A stretch of 64,000 bases of DNA from Chitinispirillum alkaliphilum. Its GTDB lineage: Bacteria; Fibrobacterota; Chitinivibrionia; Chitinivibrionales; Chitinispirillaceae. Position 1 is the first letter of the stretch. Every line of letters begins with the position of its first letter. Made by a program: the position numbers and the translations under genes. The notes below the pieces were generated by a model that was not told where the DNA came from, did not search any database, and worked only from the letters and a program-made list of their open reading frames with translations. The stretch is taken from NCBI GenBank assembly GCA_001045525.1, contig LDWW01000020.1, positions 1 through 64,000 on the forward strand, written 5' to 3'. Positions 53,933 through 62,451 of this stretch are shown one piece after another.

Positions 53933-54598
53933 GTGAGCCAATTGGAAAATGAGAGAAAAATCAACAACTGGAAACAATCAGTCTCAGAGGCCGGATGTAC
54001 CGTTAACTCTATTAGCTCCATAAAGGAAGTGAGAAAAAGAGATGGAAGTCTTTTATTTGCGCTGCTTGAAACCGATGTGATATCACCTGAGGGTACCAAA
54101 CTCCCACATATTCTCTTTGTCAGAGGTGATGCCTGTGTAATAATCACACTACTTAAAAACAGCCAGACAAAAGAGGAAAAATTTCTCATGGTAAAGCAGA
54201 GGAGAATCGGAAACGGACAACTAACTCTGGAGTTTCCAGCCGGGATGCTTGATGAAAACCAAGACCCAAAAGATGTAGCGGTCAGGGAACTTCAGGAAGA
54301 AACGGGCCTGTCCATTGATAAGTCAGATCTCTTTAGCCTTACAGAGGGTAAACTCTACAGCAGCGCCGGTGCAAGTGATGAAGGAATTTTCTATTTTGCA
54401 TTGACTAAAGAACTGGATCATGCTGAGTTTGAAAAACTTAAAAACAGCAAAGGTGGGTGCTGTGATGAAAACGAACATATTACAACCGTACTCATGACGA
54501 GAAACGAAGCGCTGAAATTAACCACTTCTTTACAGGTAATGCTTGGTTTCTATCTCTTTGATAAATACCAGAAAGAAAAAGGAACCGTTTCTCAATGA
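53933..54598 (+). CDS. Nudix hydrolase, ADP-ribose pyrophosphatase-like
   Basis: A 221-residue hydrolase of nucleoside diphosphate derivatives. The Nudix box is near residues 100-122, GMLDENQDPKDVAVRELQEE followed by TGL; the metal-binding REU-x-EE core is intact, but the first glutamate of the consensus is glutamine here. Before it comes LTLEFPAG, as in ADP-ribose pyrophosphatases. The N-terminal 50 residues are a beta sheet typical of the dimeric NudF group. GTG start at 53933, 9 bases after the SpmA-SpmB gene; the next gene overlaps by 4 bases, so it is part of one transcript. Confidence 0.87.
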   Translation: MSQLENERKINNWKQSVSEAGCTVNSISSIKEVRKRDGSLLFALLETDVISPEGTKLPHILFVRGDACVIITLLKNSQTKEEKFLMVKQRRIGNGQLTLEFPAGMLDENQDPKDVAVRELQEETGLSIDKSDLFSLTEGKLYSSAGASDEGIFYFALTKELDHAEFEKLKNSKGGCCDENEHITTVLMTRNEALKLTTSLQVMLGFYLFDKYQKEKGTVSQ

Positions 54599-56133
54599 AA
54601 TCAGTAGCAGACAGGAACACCATTCTGAATGAATATTCCGAACTGCTTAGTGATGAATCAAAATTCACTCTTGGAACACCTCAGAAAATCTTCTTCCCTG
54701 AATCCCCAGACGATATCTCAGAAATCCTTCGTGAAGCATCGATTAGTGCTACACCAGTTATCTTATGCGGTGCAAGAACCGGAATCACCGGAGGGGCTGT
54801 ACCTGTTGAAAACTGTATCCTTATCAGCTTTTCCAAAATGAACAAAATTCTTGAATGTGTCTGGGAGGATGGAACACCCGTACTAACATGTCAACCTGGG
54901 GTTACCCTCACTGAAATTCGATCATTTCTTCAGGATCCATCTAAGTGGCCATACGAGGTTAAGGGAGATCTTCCTGTGGCCGAAGAGTTTTTCTACCCCC
55001 CTGACCCTACAGAACTAACAGCACAACTGGGTGGTACCGCAGCGACAAATGCTTCAGGTGCACGCTCCTTTTTTTATGGTGCCACAAGGGATCATATCAG
55101 TTCTCTTCAGTTGGTACTCCCTACGGGCCACATTGAACATCTGGAAAGAAGCAAAAATAAATTCAGTACAGTAAAGCTTGAAAAATCCGGTATAGAATTC
55201 GATCCCCCGCACTATTCAATGCCTGATGTAAAAAATGCTACCGGCTATTACTCCTCATCAAAGCCCGACCCGGTTGACCTTTTTATCGGCTCAGAAGGTA
55301 CTCTGGCAGTCTTTTCGAAAATAGGGATAAGACTAAGCAGGCGTCCGCGAATAATTGCGGGACTCTGCTTTTTACCCTCGAGAAATGCATCCTTTAACTT
55401 TGCGGACTTCTTAAGAACCCAGAAAAATGTTGCTGCCATTGAATACTTTGACAGCAGCACGCTTGAGCTGCTCAAGAACAGCAAATTCTCCCACCTTTCT
55501 TCACTCCCAGATTTTCCGGAAAACATGAGCTGCGCACTCTTTTGGGAATTAATCGAAGATGAAGGAATTTCCTTTGAAAACCTCTTTGAACAGTGGGAAA
55601 AACAACTCAATACCCACGGATCATCTTTTGACCTGAGCTGGAGCGGTTTTGAACCAAATGAACTGGCTAAACTTAAAGCAATCCGCCACGCAGTTCCCGA
55701 ATCGATAAACCTTCTCATGACACAAAATAAACAATCATGCCCCGCAGTAAGAAAAATAAGTACCGATTCCGCTCTGCCATCATTATATTTCAGGCCATGG
55801 TTTAACAGGTGCATATCAGCCCTTGAAAAAGAAAACCTCAGATATGCCGTTTTCGGACATATAGGGGATTATCATTTGCATATAAATATCCTGCCCGGTA
55901 ATGAAACCGAACTCAGCAAATCTATAAATCTGTACAATTCATTTATGTATGATGCTGTATCGAAGGGAGGAACCTTGTCAGCGGAACATGGAATCGGTAA
56001 GTTAAAAAGTGATCTATTGGAAAAATTTTATCCCAAAAATGTTCTTAATGAAATGAGAAGGATAAAAAATGTTTTCGACTCCAAATGGTTGCTTAACAGA
56101 GGTACTTTGCTTGAGAAAAAAGCTCATCAATAA
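54595..56133 (+). CDS. FAD-linked oxidase, GlcD/D-lactate dehydrogenase-like
   Basis: A 512-residue flavoprotein. The N-terminal FAD-binding domain (35-270) has the glycine-rich nucleotide motif CGARTGITGGAVPVENCILI and LGGTAATNASGARSFFYG. The C-terminal domain has FGHIGDYHLHINILPG and GGTLSAEHGIGKLKSDLLEK, the substrate/metal region of the D-2-hydroxyacid dehydrogenase group (D-lactate or glycolate oxidation). Substrate cannot be named with certainty. No Fe-S partner (GlcF) gene is adjacent and no C-terminal Fe-S domain is present, so it would use another electron acceptor. ATGA overlap with the Nudix gene. Confidence 0.87.
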   Translation: MKSVADRNTILNEYSELLSDESKFTLGTPQKIFFPESPDDISEILREASISATPVILCGARTGITGGAVPVENCILISFSKMNKILECVWEDGTPVLTCQPGVTLTEIRSFLQDPSKWPYEVKGDLPVAEEFFYPPDPTELTAQLGGTAATNASGARSFFYGATRDHISSLQLVLPTGHIEHLERSKNKFSTVKLEKSGIEFDPPHYSMPDVKNATGYYSSSKPDPVDLFIGSEGTLAVFSKIGIRLSRRPRIIAGLCFLPSRNASFNFADFLRTQKNVAAIEYFDSSTLELLKNSKFSHLSSLPDFPENMSCALFWELIEDEGISFENLFEQWEKQLNTHGSSFDLSWSGFEPNELAKLKAIRHAVPESINLLMTQNKQSCPAVRKISTDSALPSLYFRPWFNRCISALEKENLRYAVFGHIGDYHLHINILPGNETELSKSINLYNSFMYDAVSKGGTLSAEHGIGKLKSDLLEKFYPKNVLNEMRRIKNVFDSKWLLNRGTLLEKKAHQ

Positions 56134-56213
56134 ACGTCCCTCTCTTCAGATTTGAAAGCGGGATTGTTTTTGTCCAGATTCTTAACCCTGTTTTGCCCAA
56201 CACCCTTAAAATT

Positions 56214-57041
56214 TTAATGCCTGCTGGTGAAGCGTTTCCCTTTTTCTCTCCACAACAGAGAATCGGGAAGAACAAACTCCGGGTAGCGGTCCATCAGATC
56301 GATAAGTTCTTTTCGGGCAAGATTTACGTCAAGATCACCTACCGGATTGAGGTTGAGATATCTGTTAAACCATACCATAGATGATTCGGGTTCAAATAAA
56401 TGATACCGATAGAGAAAGGCAAGATTTTTTGCCACATCAGGATTGCTCGTGTCAATACCCCATGCTTTTCTCAAGATATCTTCTGAGCGGGTGAATTGAT
56501 CCGTTTCGGAAAAAAGGACTGCAAGTGATAAAAGGACTTCTATATCTTCAGGATAAAGCTCACTGACATAACGCAACTTTCTCAGTGCTTTTTCAAAACG
56601 TCCCTGACGCTTGTAGAGATTTCCAAGAAGAAACAGTGCATCCCTGTTGTGCGGCTGCTCTTCAAGTGCAAGTATCAGACTCTGCTGCGCATCAGCAGCA
56701 AGTGGTGATGGAATCCAGTTTTGAGGATCCTGTCCGTATGAGCCCCACTGTTCTTCCTTCAGCTCATCATGCAACATTGAAAGTAAAATTTTTGCTCTAA
56801 GAATGTAAAGTTCAGCGTTTGAACGGTTATCAAGCGGAATCTTCTCAATATTTGAAAGCGCATCCTCATACCTGCCTCTTTCAAAAAGACGCTGAGAGCT
56901 TCGTAAAGAAGGAGAGAAATTGTGATAGAGATGATTAATTGCAAAAAGGGTTACAGAAAACAGTACCGCGCAAACAAGACCCACCATTGCAATAACAGTA
57001 AAGGACAACCCCTTCTCTGAAGTCTTTTCATTCTTCTTCAA
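56214..57041 (-). CDS. Membrane-anchored TPR protein
   Basis: A 275-residue protein. One N-terminal membrane segment (VIAMVGLVCAVLFSVTLFAI, residues 16-36) is followed by TPR repeats on the periplasmic side: LFERGRYEDALSNIEKIP, RDALFLLGNLYKRQGRFEKA, VLLSLAVLFSETDQFTRSED and VAKNLAFLYRYHLFEPESSM. The first repeat is separated from the others by about 45 residues. It starts 1 base after the small lipoprotein gene, so the two are in one operon with the STAS gene. Partner unknown; an assembly or scaffold role is usual for such proteins. Confidence 0.78.
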   Translation of the reverse strand: MKKNEKTSEKGLSFTVIAMVGLVCAVLFSVTLFAINHLYHNFSPSLRSSQRLFERGRYEDALSNIEKIPLDNRSNAELYILRAKILLSMLHDELKEEQWGSYGQDPQNWIPSPLAADAQQSLILALEEQPHNRDALFLLGNLYKRQGRFEKALRKLRYVSELYPEDIEVLLSLAVLFSETDQFTRSEDILRKAWGIDTSNPDVAKNLAFLYRYHLFEPESSMVWFNRYLNLNPVGDLDVNLARKELIDLMDRYPEFVLPDSLLWREKGKRFTSRH

Positions 57042-57042
57042 A

Positions 57043-57447
57043 CTAATCGACCTCTAATCTGATGATATTATCAACAGAAATACTGTAAACCCCATTTGAA
57101 GATTTCCCGGTTATGGTGTTATTCACCGAAACGAAACTGCGTTTATCACTGTTTCTTCCGGAAGCGACTTTACGGGTTCCATCTTTTAGCGTAATACTTG
57201 CACTCATAAAAAACTCCCCGCCATAATTCATGCTCTCTTCACCATCTATTTCGAGAGTCTTTATCGATTCAAGTGGGATTAGATGCAAAGCACCACCGTG
57301 ATAGACCTTCAGTGCAGGATCCCCGGCAAGTTGCATTTTGCCGACCTGCACTGCAAATTCCGATCTATCAACTACTGTCCCGGATAAGGAACACCCAGTT
57401 AAAAGCAGTGCAGGCAGAACAATAATGAGTGCTGTAAGTCTGCTCAT
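57043..57447 (-). CDS. Small lipoprotein, beta-rich
   Basis: A 134-residue lipoprotein: signal with lipobox LLTGC near residue 19, then an all-beta domain (LHLIPLESIKTLEIDGEESM, FMSASITLKDGTRKVASGRN, SISVDNIIRLEVD). The pattern resembles the PRC/YjbE-like or polymer-response type of small beta domain, but I cannot name a family. Its start overlaps the STAS gene stop by 4 bases and the TPR gene follows after 1 base, which indicates translational coupling. Confidence 0.7.
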   Translation of the reverse strand: MSRLTALIIVLPALLLTGCSLSGTVVDRSEFAVQVGKMQLAGDPALKVYHGGALHLIPLESIKTLEIDGEESMNYGGEFFMSASITLKDGTRKVASGRNSDKRSFVSVNNTITGKSSNGVYSISVDNIIRLEVD

Positions 57448-57794
57448 TGACTGACATTTTCCATGGCTTTTAAAAAATCATGTTTGGACCCATAGGTCTC
57501 AATCAATCTGTTTATACCAACCATTTCCAATACCCTTCTGACCTGATTGTCTTCAGCAATGATGTAGACAGATCCGTTGTTTTGCTGCACATCGCAAAGA
57601 CAGTGTATAAAGATACTTATCCCAGCACTATCAAGGTAAGTTGTCCGTTCCAGATTGAATACGAAGTGATGGTGTCCCTCTTCGATCAGTCTGCTCACCT
57701 CATTGTCAAGTATTTTGGTGCTGGTCTCTGTGTCAATATTACCAATAATATGAATCATTTTGAAATGCATTACAGATTCAATCTCAAATTTCAT
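57444..57794 (-). CDS. STAS-domain protein, anti-sigma factor antagonist type
   Basis: A 116-residue STAS protein of the SpoIIAA/RsbV type. The fold is visible (MKFEIESVMHFKMIHIIGNI, then the T/S loop TTYLDSAGISIFIHCLCDVQ). The phosphorylated serine expected in the family is the S of YLDSAGI near residue 57. Such proteins release a sigma factor when unphosphorylated. No anti-sigma kinase or sigma gene is next to it. Instead it starts the operon of a lipoprotein and a TPR protein, which suggests it controls or senses envelope state; that is inference. Confidence 0.85.
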   Translation of the reverse strand: MKFEIESVMHFKMIHIIGNIDTETSTKILDNEVSRLIEEGHHHFVFNLERTTYLDSAGISIFIHCLCDVQQNNGSVYIIAEDNQVRRVLEMVGINRLIETYGSKHDFLKAMENVSQ

Positions 57795-57882
57795 TTCTCC
57801 TCCGTATGTTTTGTAACTTTTTATAATTTAGCTTTAACTTGTAAGTTTCAATATATGTAAATCACGACAAAAAGCCCAATTT

Positions 57883-58065
57883 TCAAATTTCCAGATCACG
57901 TTCAAAAAAAAGATGAATACAGCCTAACCCATCCTCAACACAGGATTCCTTTAACAGCCATCCATTTCTGATCATTTCAGCAGAAACCCTCTCAACTTCA
58001 TCAACAACCTTTTTAGCGCTTTTTGAAAATCCAACTTTCACTACCCGCTCAGCAGTTTCCTTCAT
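57883..58065 (-). CDS. Small hypothetical protein, 60 aa
   Basis: A 60-residue cytoplasmic protein, no named family known to me. It has a basic first half (ERVVKVGFSKSAKKVVDEVE) and a last strand NGWLLKESCVEDGLGCIHLF, in which the W-x-L...hydrophobic end resembles the small DUF4177-type fold. I chose the ATG at 58065 because AGGGAG lies 5 bases upstream; the stop of the upstream lipoprotein gene overlaps the start (TAATG). The STAS gene follows after 88 bases. Confidence 0.65.
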   Translation of the reverse strand: MKETAERVVKVGFSKSAKKVVDEVERVSAEMIRNGWLLKESCVEDGLGCIHLFFERDLEI

Positions 58066-58703
58066 TACCACTCCCTGTAACCTACACCAGGCTGTACCTG
58101 AGGCAGTGAATCACAAAGTGCGGCAATTCCATTCCCTATAATAGTACAGTCGGTTTCTTTAAAATCCAAGCTCAAAACATTTACCGCAGCCCTCCACACA
58201 ACCTCCGGCCCATCGGAGCGCCACAACTCCCCTTCAATCCTCAGCCGCCTGCTCTGGGAACCATCAAGAGCCCTGACACTGGCAGCATTTGTAACCCTTG
58301 TAACAAAGAAAAACTGTCCATGAAAATTGTCCCAAACATTTTGGGCCGATTGAACATCCAGTAATTCTGAGTTGAATAAATTATGATAAAAAAGATTGAG
58401 TTCTTCTATACCGTGTCTCTCTTTGAAAGAACGCTCAAACTCATATACCGATACCAGTTGCAGATCAGACCTGTTTCTCCTTAGTTTCCTCAAAAGTTTG
58501 CCGGATTCAAGATTACCTGCAGATATGGGTCTGCCCTGCATCAATACCGGCCCAACCACTATATCGGCTCCACTGAGATCGCGTCCCGAAAACTGAGGAT
58601 CTGTATAAAGATCATGGAACGCAATTCCCGTTTTACCTGAGCAGAATGACAGAAAAAGCATCAGTATCACCAAACCCAAACGATTACTTTTCCGTTTTGT
58701 CAC
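58065..58703 (-). CDS. Putative lipoprotein, 212 aa
   Basis: A predicted lipoprotein: signal peptide with lipobox LSFCS near residue 21. The mature part begins DLYTDPQFSGRDLSGADIVV, then alternates helices and strands to HGQFFFVTRVTNAASVRALD and LRIEGELWRSDGPEVVWRAA. This layout recalls curli-assembly CsgG- or GNA1162-like periplasmic domains, which share a CGxxL-type lipid anchor and the same strand order, but the match is weak. It starts with GTG directly after the AraC-regulator stop and ends overlapping the 60-residue gene, so it is part of the regulator's transcript. Confidence 0.68.
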   Translation of the reverse strand: MTKRKSNRLGLVILMLFLSFCSGKTGIAFHDLYTDPQFSGRDLSGADIVVGPVLMQGRPISAGNLESGKLLRKLRRNRSDLQLVSVYEFERSFKERHGIEELNLFYHNLFNSELLDVQSAQNVWDNFHGQFFFVTRVTNAASVRALDGSQSRRLRIEGELWRSDGPEVVWRAAVNVLSLDFKETDCTIIGNGIAALCDSLPQVQPGVGYREW

Positions 58704-59840
58704 CTAAGAGCGTTCCTCTCCGTCACTTGGCTCCCCCGTTAACTGACCACTTCTCTGATTGCGATATTTTGTGGGGGTAACATCGAGCCTCTGTTTGAAC
58801 TCTCTGTTGAAATGATTTGGTGTTGCATAGCCTATTGTGTAGGCTATCTCTGCAATATTAAAATCTGTTTCACTTAGAAGTCTTTTTGCCTCTTCTATTC
58901 TAAGATCATGAATGAGAGAGCGAAAACCCTCCTGGTGATTGTTCCTTATCAGTCTCGATAGTCTCGACTCCGAAAATCCCAGCTCATTTGCAGCCTTTTT
59001 AAGGTTTAACTCGGAATTGGAGTAATTCTTCTGAAAATAGTCCAGTACCCGCTGCCATTCTGTCGGTCCGGTCTCTATTGGCTTTGGCTGAAGAATTTTG
59101 GTATCTGACTCTATTTCACCACTTTTGGGAGTACCACTCTGTGGTTTCTCTTTTTTCCTCAAAAGTCTGAGAATAACTATCGAAGCCAACAGGGCAATCA
59201 AAAACAGAGGCCACAACAGGCTGATATTTTTCTTACTGTTTGAAACAAAGTAGAGATTTTCCAAAATTAATGTATCAGCCTGACCGATCCTTGAAGTATC
59301 AGAAAAAACCCAATCGATTCGCGTCAAAGAATCAAGGTGAAGATCATGATCCTCAGAAACAGCTCCATATTGCAATTTCCACCAATTAGCCACCCTGAAC
59401 TGGCCTAAAGGCACCGAAAAACGCCGGGTCTTCTCTGCTATATACAGAGAAGTTTCAAGAACTCTGTAACTGGATGGATCCTCTGAGCTGGTGTACACCG
59501 GATCATATGTAGCAAGCTGCAGATGCAAATGCCCGCTTCTGTTGCTTCGCATATGAATGACAAGAGAGTCGTTTTCAGAATACCTTCGGGCTGATTCCGG
59601 TTTCACATGCAAGTGATGCATCAACCCAACGTAGGGATATCTGTTATGACCTTCAAGTCGAAATACCCACACTACCCTGTTTGAATCCACACTAAGCTCT
59701 ACCGTACCGGAACCACCATAGGCCCCTGAATCACCAAAAGAACTCCAGAGAGCATCATCCCCGGGGAAATGCCCCAAAACATCTGAAAAACAAATCGTTA
59801 ATATAAAGGCTATAAACAATTGGATAATCAATTTCAACAC
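58704..59840 (-). CDS. Membrane-bound AraC-family regulator with extracytoplasmic carbohydrate-binding-like domain
   Basis: A one-component sensor of 378 residues. An N-terminal export signal or anchor (1-23) is followed by a beta jelly-roll of about 185 residues (WSSFGDSGAYGGSGTVELSV, WVFRLEGHNRYPYVGL, RFSVPLGQFRVANWWKL, RIDWVFSDTS) that resembles CBM11/CIA30-type galactose-binding-like domains. A membrane segment (LLWPLFLIALLASIVILRLL) lies near 208-226, and an AraC helix-turn-helix pair near 270-365 (LNLKKAANELGFSESRLSRL; FNIAEIAYTIGYATPNHFNR). It is transcribed away from a GH9 cellulase gene, so it may sense cell-surface sugars and drive that gene. Start GTG at 59840. Confidence 0.85.
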   Translation of the reverse strand: MLKLIIQLFIAFILTICFSDVLGHFPGDDALWSSFGDSGAYGGSGTVELSVDSNRVVWVFRLEGHNRYPYVGLMHHLHVKPESARRYSENDSLVIHMRSNRSGHLHLQLATYDPVYTSSEDPSSYRVLETSLYIAEKTRRFSVPLGQFRVANWWKLQYGAVSEDHDLHLDSLTRIDWVFSDTSRIGQADTLILENLYFVSNSKKNISLLWPLFLIALLASIVILRLLRKKEKPQSGTPKSGEIESDTKILQPKPIETGPTEWQRVLDYFQKNYSNSELNLKKAANELGFSESRLSRLIRNNHQEGFRSLIHDLRIEEAKRLLSETDFNIAEIAYTIGYATPNHFNREFKQRLDVTPTKYRNQRSGQLTGEPSDGEERS

Positions 59841-59965
59841 GGTCCTTTCACAACTGTTTTGTACAGAGCAACCATATCATCTGTTAAATCTGACCTGAAA
59901 TCAACAGTTTATATTAAATTTACCATTTTGATAATGCCTGTGTAACATATTATTTCTTATTTATG

Positions 59966-60016
59966 AATAACAGGTGATTTTCATGGTCTGAATGTAAATA
60001 TAATTTACCTGTAATT
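59966..60016. promoter_or_regulatory. Inverted-repeat operator candidate between AraC regulator and GH9 gene
   Basis: Half-site AATAACAGGTGATT (59966-59979) and the reverse complement of AATTACAGGTAAAT (60003-60016) share AAT-ACAGGT-A-T. Spacing between centres is 37 bases, about 3.5 helical turns. AraC-type regulators often bind such paired sites. The region 59841-60134 holds no gene; the GH9 ribosome site AAGGAG lies 7 bases before its ATG. Confidence 0.5.
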
Positions 60017-60134
60017 TGTGTTTCACTCCTAATTGAAGATTCAGACAAGGATTGAACAGATTACGACAACATATTAAAAATTGAAATTATTATATTAAAC
60101 GCATAACCAAAACAACTTATTCAAGGAGCCTTTT

Positions 60135-62366
60135 ATGCACAGACTCAAAGTATTACTTGCAGCACCTCTGCTGCTGGTTTCAATGTTATCTGCAGAAATT
60201 CATATTCGGCACAACCATGCCGGATACCAACCAGTACGCCCAAAGTCGCTTGTTTTGATCTCAAATAATGATCTGCAAAACAAGGATTGGAAAATAACAA
60301 GAGATGGCGAAGTTGTCATGAGCGGCAAAGTTGATGAAAGTGTCACAGGAGCTGGCCCTCATACAAGTCACGATTTCAACCATGTAGTTGATTTCACTGA
60401 CCTTGAGGAAATCGGTGAGTACACTTTTAAAATCAATGGTGCCCAAGCAACAATAAAAATTGATGATAACCCCTATACTGTTTTTATTACCGATGCACTG
60501 CGCCACCTCAGAAATGCAAGAAGCGGAAGTGAACACGCAATACTGTACGGTTTATCACACCCCGGAGATTCTGCTGCCATAGTTCACGTCATCGATGGAG
60601 AACCAAGTGAAGGCAGATGGAAAAAAGCATCACCAAAACAAACAGTCGATGCTCTCGGTGGATGGTACGATGCCGGTGATTATATCAAGTTCACTCTAAC
60701 CATTGCCAACACCACCTATCACCTTCTGGAAGCATGGGAAGCTAACCCCAAAGCTTTTACCAAGGTAATCTCTCCAAGTGATCTGCCAGATGTACTCGAT
60801 GAAGCTCTTCATGGACTTAACTACCTGATGAAAACACATCCGGATCCAGACATTTTCATTATACAGGTGGGTGATGGCGACGACCATCGTCAGGGATACT
60901 ACAGGCTTCCAACACACGATGCTCTCGACGGCCAAAGGCCTGCGCTGACCGCTATCAGCCCTGTTCAAATGGGTGTTGCCGCAGCAAGCCTTGCCAAGGG
61001 TTCACGGGTGTTCCGCGATCTGGGTGAAACTGAAAAGGCTGATGAATTCCTGGAAATGGCGATTAAGATTTTCAACAGAGCACGTCAGCCAGATGCCCTG
61101 GATGAGCCTGCATTTGAAAGGGATGCAACAAATGACTTCTACAGGGATGATGACCTGATAGATAATATGGCACTTGGCGCAATGGAATTGTACCACGCAA
61201 CACAGGAGCAGGAATATCTGGACTACGCCAGAGTACTGGAAGCCGGTGCTGGAGAATGGATGGGCTGGACCAAATACAATTTTAATGCAAATTTCGGTCT
61301 TGCAGAATTTGATGATTTTTTCAGAGACGCGGTAATTGAAGATATTGATCACTTTGTTGGCAACATGGACCCTGTTTGGGGTATACCTCTTGCCTATGTA
61401 TGGGCATCAATGCATAACTGGAATGCAGTTGGAGCTGCTGCCGGGATTACATACCGTGATATCGAACAAAACCCTGCATATCTGGATCTTCACACCAAAA
61501 TGGTTGACCTGCTTTTCGGAAGAAGCAACTGGGGCGTGACATTCCTTGCAAACACCCGCCTCGATAATTCTGTAAGAAACATTTATAGCCAAACCTATGT
61601 TCTCACAGGCGAATTCCCTTATGGGGCTGTTGCACTTGGCCCAGGAGACCGCGAAACACATACTGCTATGGAACAGTATTTCGGAAAACCTCCAGCAAGT
61701 CATCTGGATGACTTCCAAACTGCAGCAGCATCATTCTATGACTGGAACAAAAATTTCATGACCATGGAAACATGTGTATACAGCCAGACCTATGCTATCT
61801 GGATGCTTGCTGTCGCAAGCAACCCTGAGGTGCAGGCTGAGCCGGACTCTTCACTGCCCCCATACGAAGGGGTAAGGATAAAGGAAGCCTCTATAACTCC
61901 TTTTGATGTGAATAATGTGAACTGGTATGTTTACGCCGACAATTCTGCAGGCGGAAACAGCAGAGCGAACATAAGAAATGCTGCAAGACGTGAAGCACTT
62001 CTCAGAGTAAGACCAGGAATACAGTGGCCATACACCGGTTTTGGCTTTACCTTTCCTGCAAACAAGCGTGACCTTTCTGCTTATGACGGTATGATTATCA
62101 GAGGATTTTTCGAGCCAGAGAGAACCTTTAGGATTGATCTTGGGATGGCTTCCATTACAGATCATAGCTTCCATAATAAGGTAAAGCTTGGACATGGTGA
62201 AGAAACTGAGCTTGTTCTTCTCTTCGATGATATGCACAGATCATGGGGCGGATCGATCCCACTTGATTTAACAGATATTTCTATGTTGCATATAAATTTC
62301 ACCTCACCAGGCAGAAATGCAACAGTACGTGTGGATGAGATAAAGCTCTTTAACATCGAGGAATAA
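60135..62366 (+). CDS. GH9 cellulase (endoglucanase) with CelD-type N-domain and C-terminal CBM-like domain
   Basis: A secreted glycoside hydrolase family 9 enzyme of 743 residues that cuts beta-1,4-glucan chains. A signal peptide covers 1-20. The N-terminal Ig-like CelD domain (21-110) starts HIRHNHAGYQPVRPKSLVLI. The catalytic (alpha/alpha)6 barrel (120-565) has the base aspartates in GGWYDAGDYIKF near residue 178 and the acid glutamate in TMETCVYSQTYAIW near 543. The C-terminal domain (580-743) is a jelly-roll of CIA30/CBM11-type (WYVYADNSAGGNSRANIRNA, WPYTGFGFTFPANKRDLSAY). No dockerin and no T9SS-like domain. Regulated possibly by the divergent AraC protein. Confidence 0.93.
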   Translation: MHRLKVLLAAPLLLVSMLSAEIHIRHNHAGYQPVRPKSLVLISNNDLQNKDWKITRDGEVVMSGKVDESVTGAGPHTSHDFNHVVDFTDLEEIGEYTFKINGAQATIKIDDNPYTVFITDALRHLRNARSGSEHAILYGLSHPGDSAAIVHVIDGEPSEGRWKKASPKQTVDALGGWYDAGDYIKFTLTIANTTYHLLEAWEANPKAFTKVISPSDLPDVLDEALHGLNYLMKTHPDPDIFIIQVGDGDDHRQGYYRLPTHDALDGQRPALTAISPVQMGVAAASLAKGSRVFRDLGETEKADEFLEMAIKIFNRARQPDALDEPAFERDATNDFYRDDDLIDNMALGAMELYHATQEQEYLDYARVLEAGAGEWMGWTKYNFNANFGLAEFDDFFRDAVIEDIDHFVGNMDPVWGIPLAYVWASMHNWNAVGAAAGITYRDIEQNPAYLDLHTKMVDLLFGRSNWGVTFLANTRLDNSVRNIYSQTYVLTGEFPYGAVALGPGDRETHTAMEQYFGKPPASHLDDFQTAAASFYDWNKNFMTMETCVYSQTYAIWMLAVASNPEVQAEPDSSLPPYEGVRIKEASITPFDVNNVNWYVYADNSAGGNSRANIRNAARREALLRVRPGIQWPYTGFGFTFPANKRDLSAYDGMIIRGFFEPERTFRIDLGMASITDHSFHNKVKLGHGEETELVLLFDDMHRSWGGSIPLDLTDISMLHINFTSPGRNATVRVDEIKLFNIEE

Positions 62367-62399
62367 GAAATAAGTCGAGAAGTTTTTTACAGTTACTTT

Positions 62400-62434
62400 A
62401 AGGGGCCCTCTTACAAAGAAGGGGGCCCCTTTTT
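62400..62434 (+). terminator. Rho-independent terminator of the GH9 gene
   Basis: AAGGGGCCC (62400-62408) and GGGCCCCTT (62423-62431) form a 9-bp GC-rich stem, followed by TTTT. It lies 33 bases past the stop. The reverse strand has only a weak T run, so it serves mainly the forward gene. Confidence 0.85.
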
Positions 62435-62451
62435 AAACAAACATAAAATGT

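Noticed and set aside
60135-62366. GH9 enzyme as a type IX secretion cargo
   Set aside because: The chain ends in a CIA30/CBM11-like domain and shows no T9SS-like sorting end.
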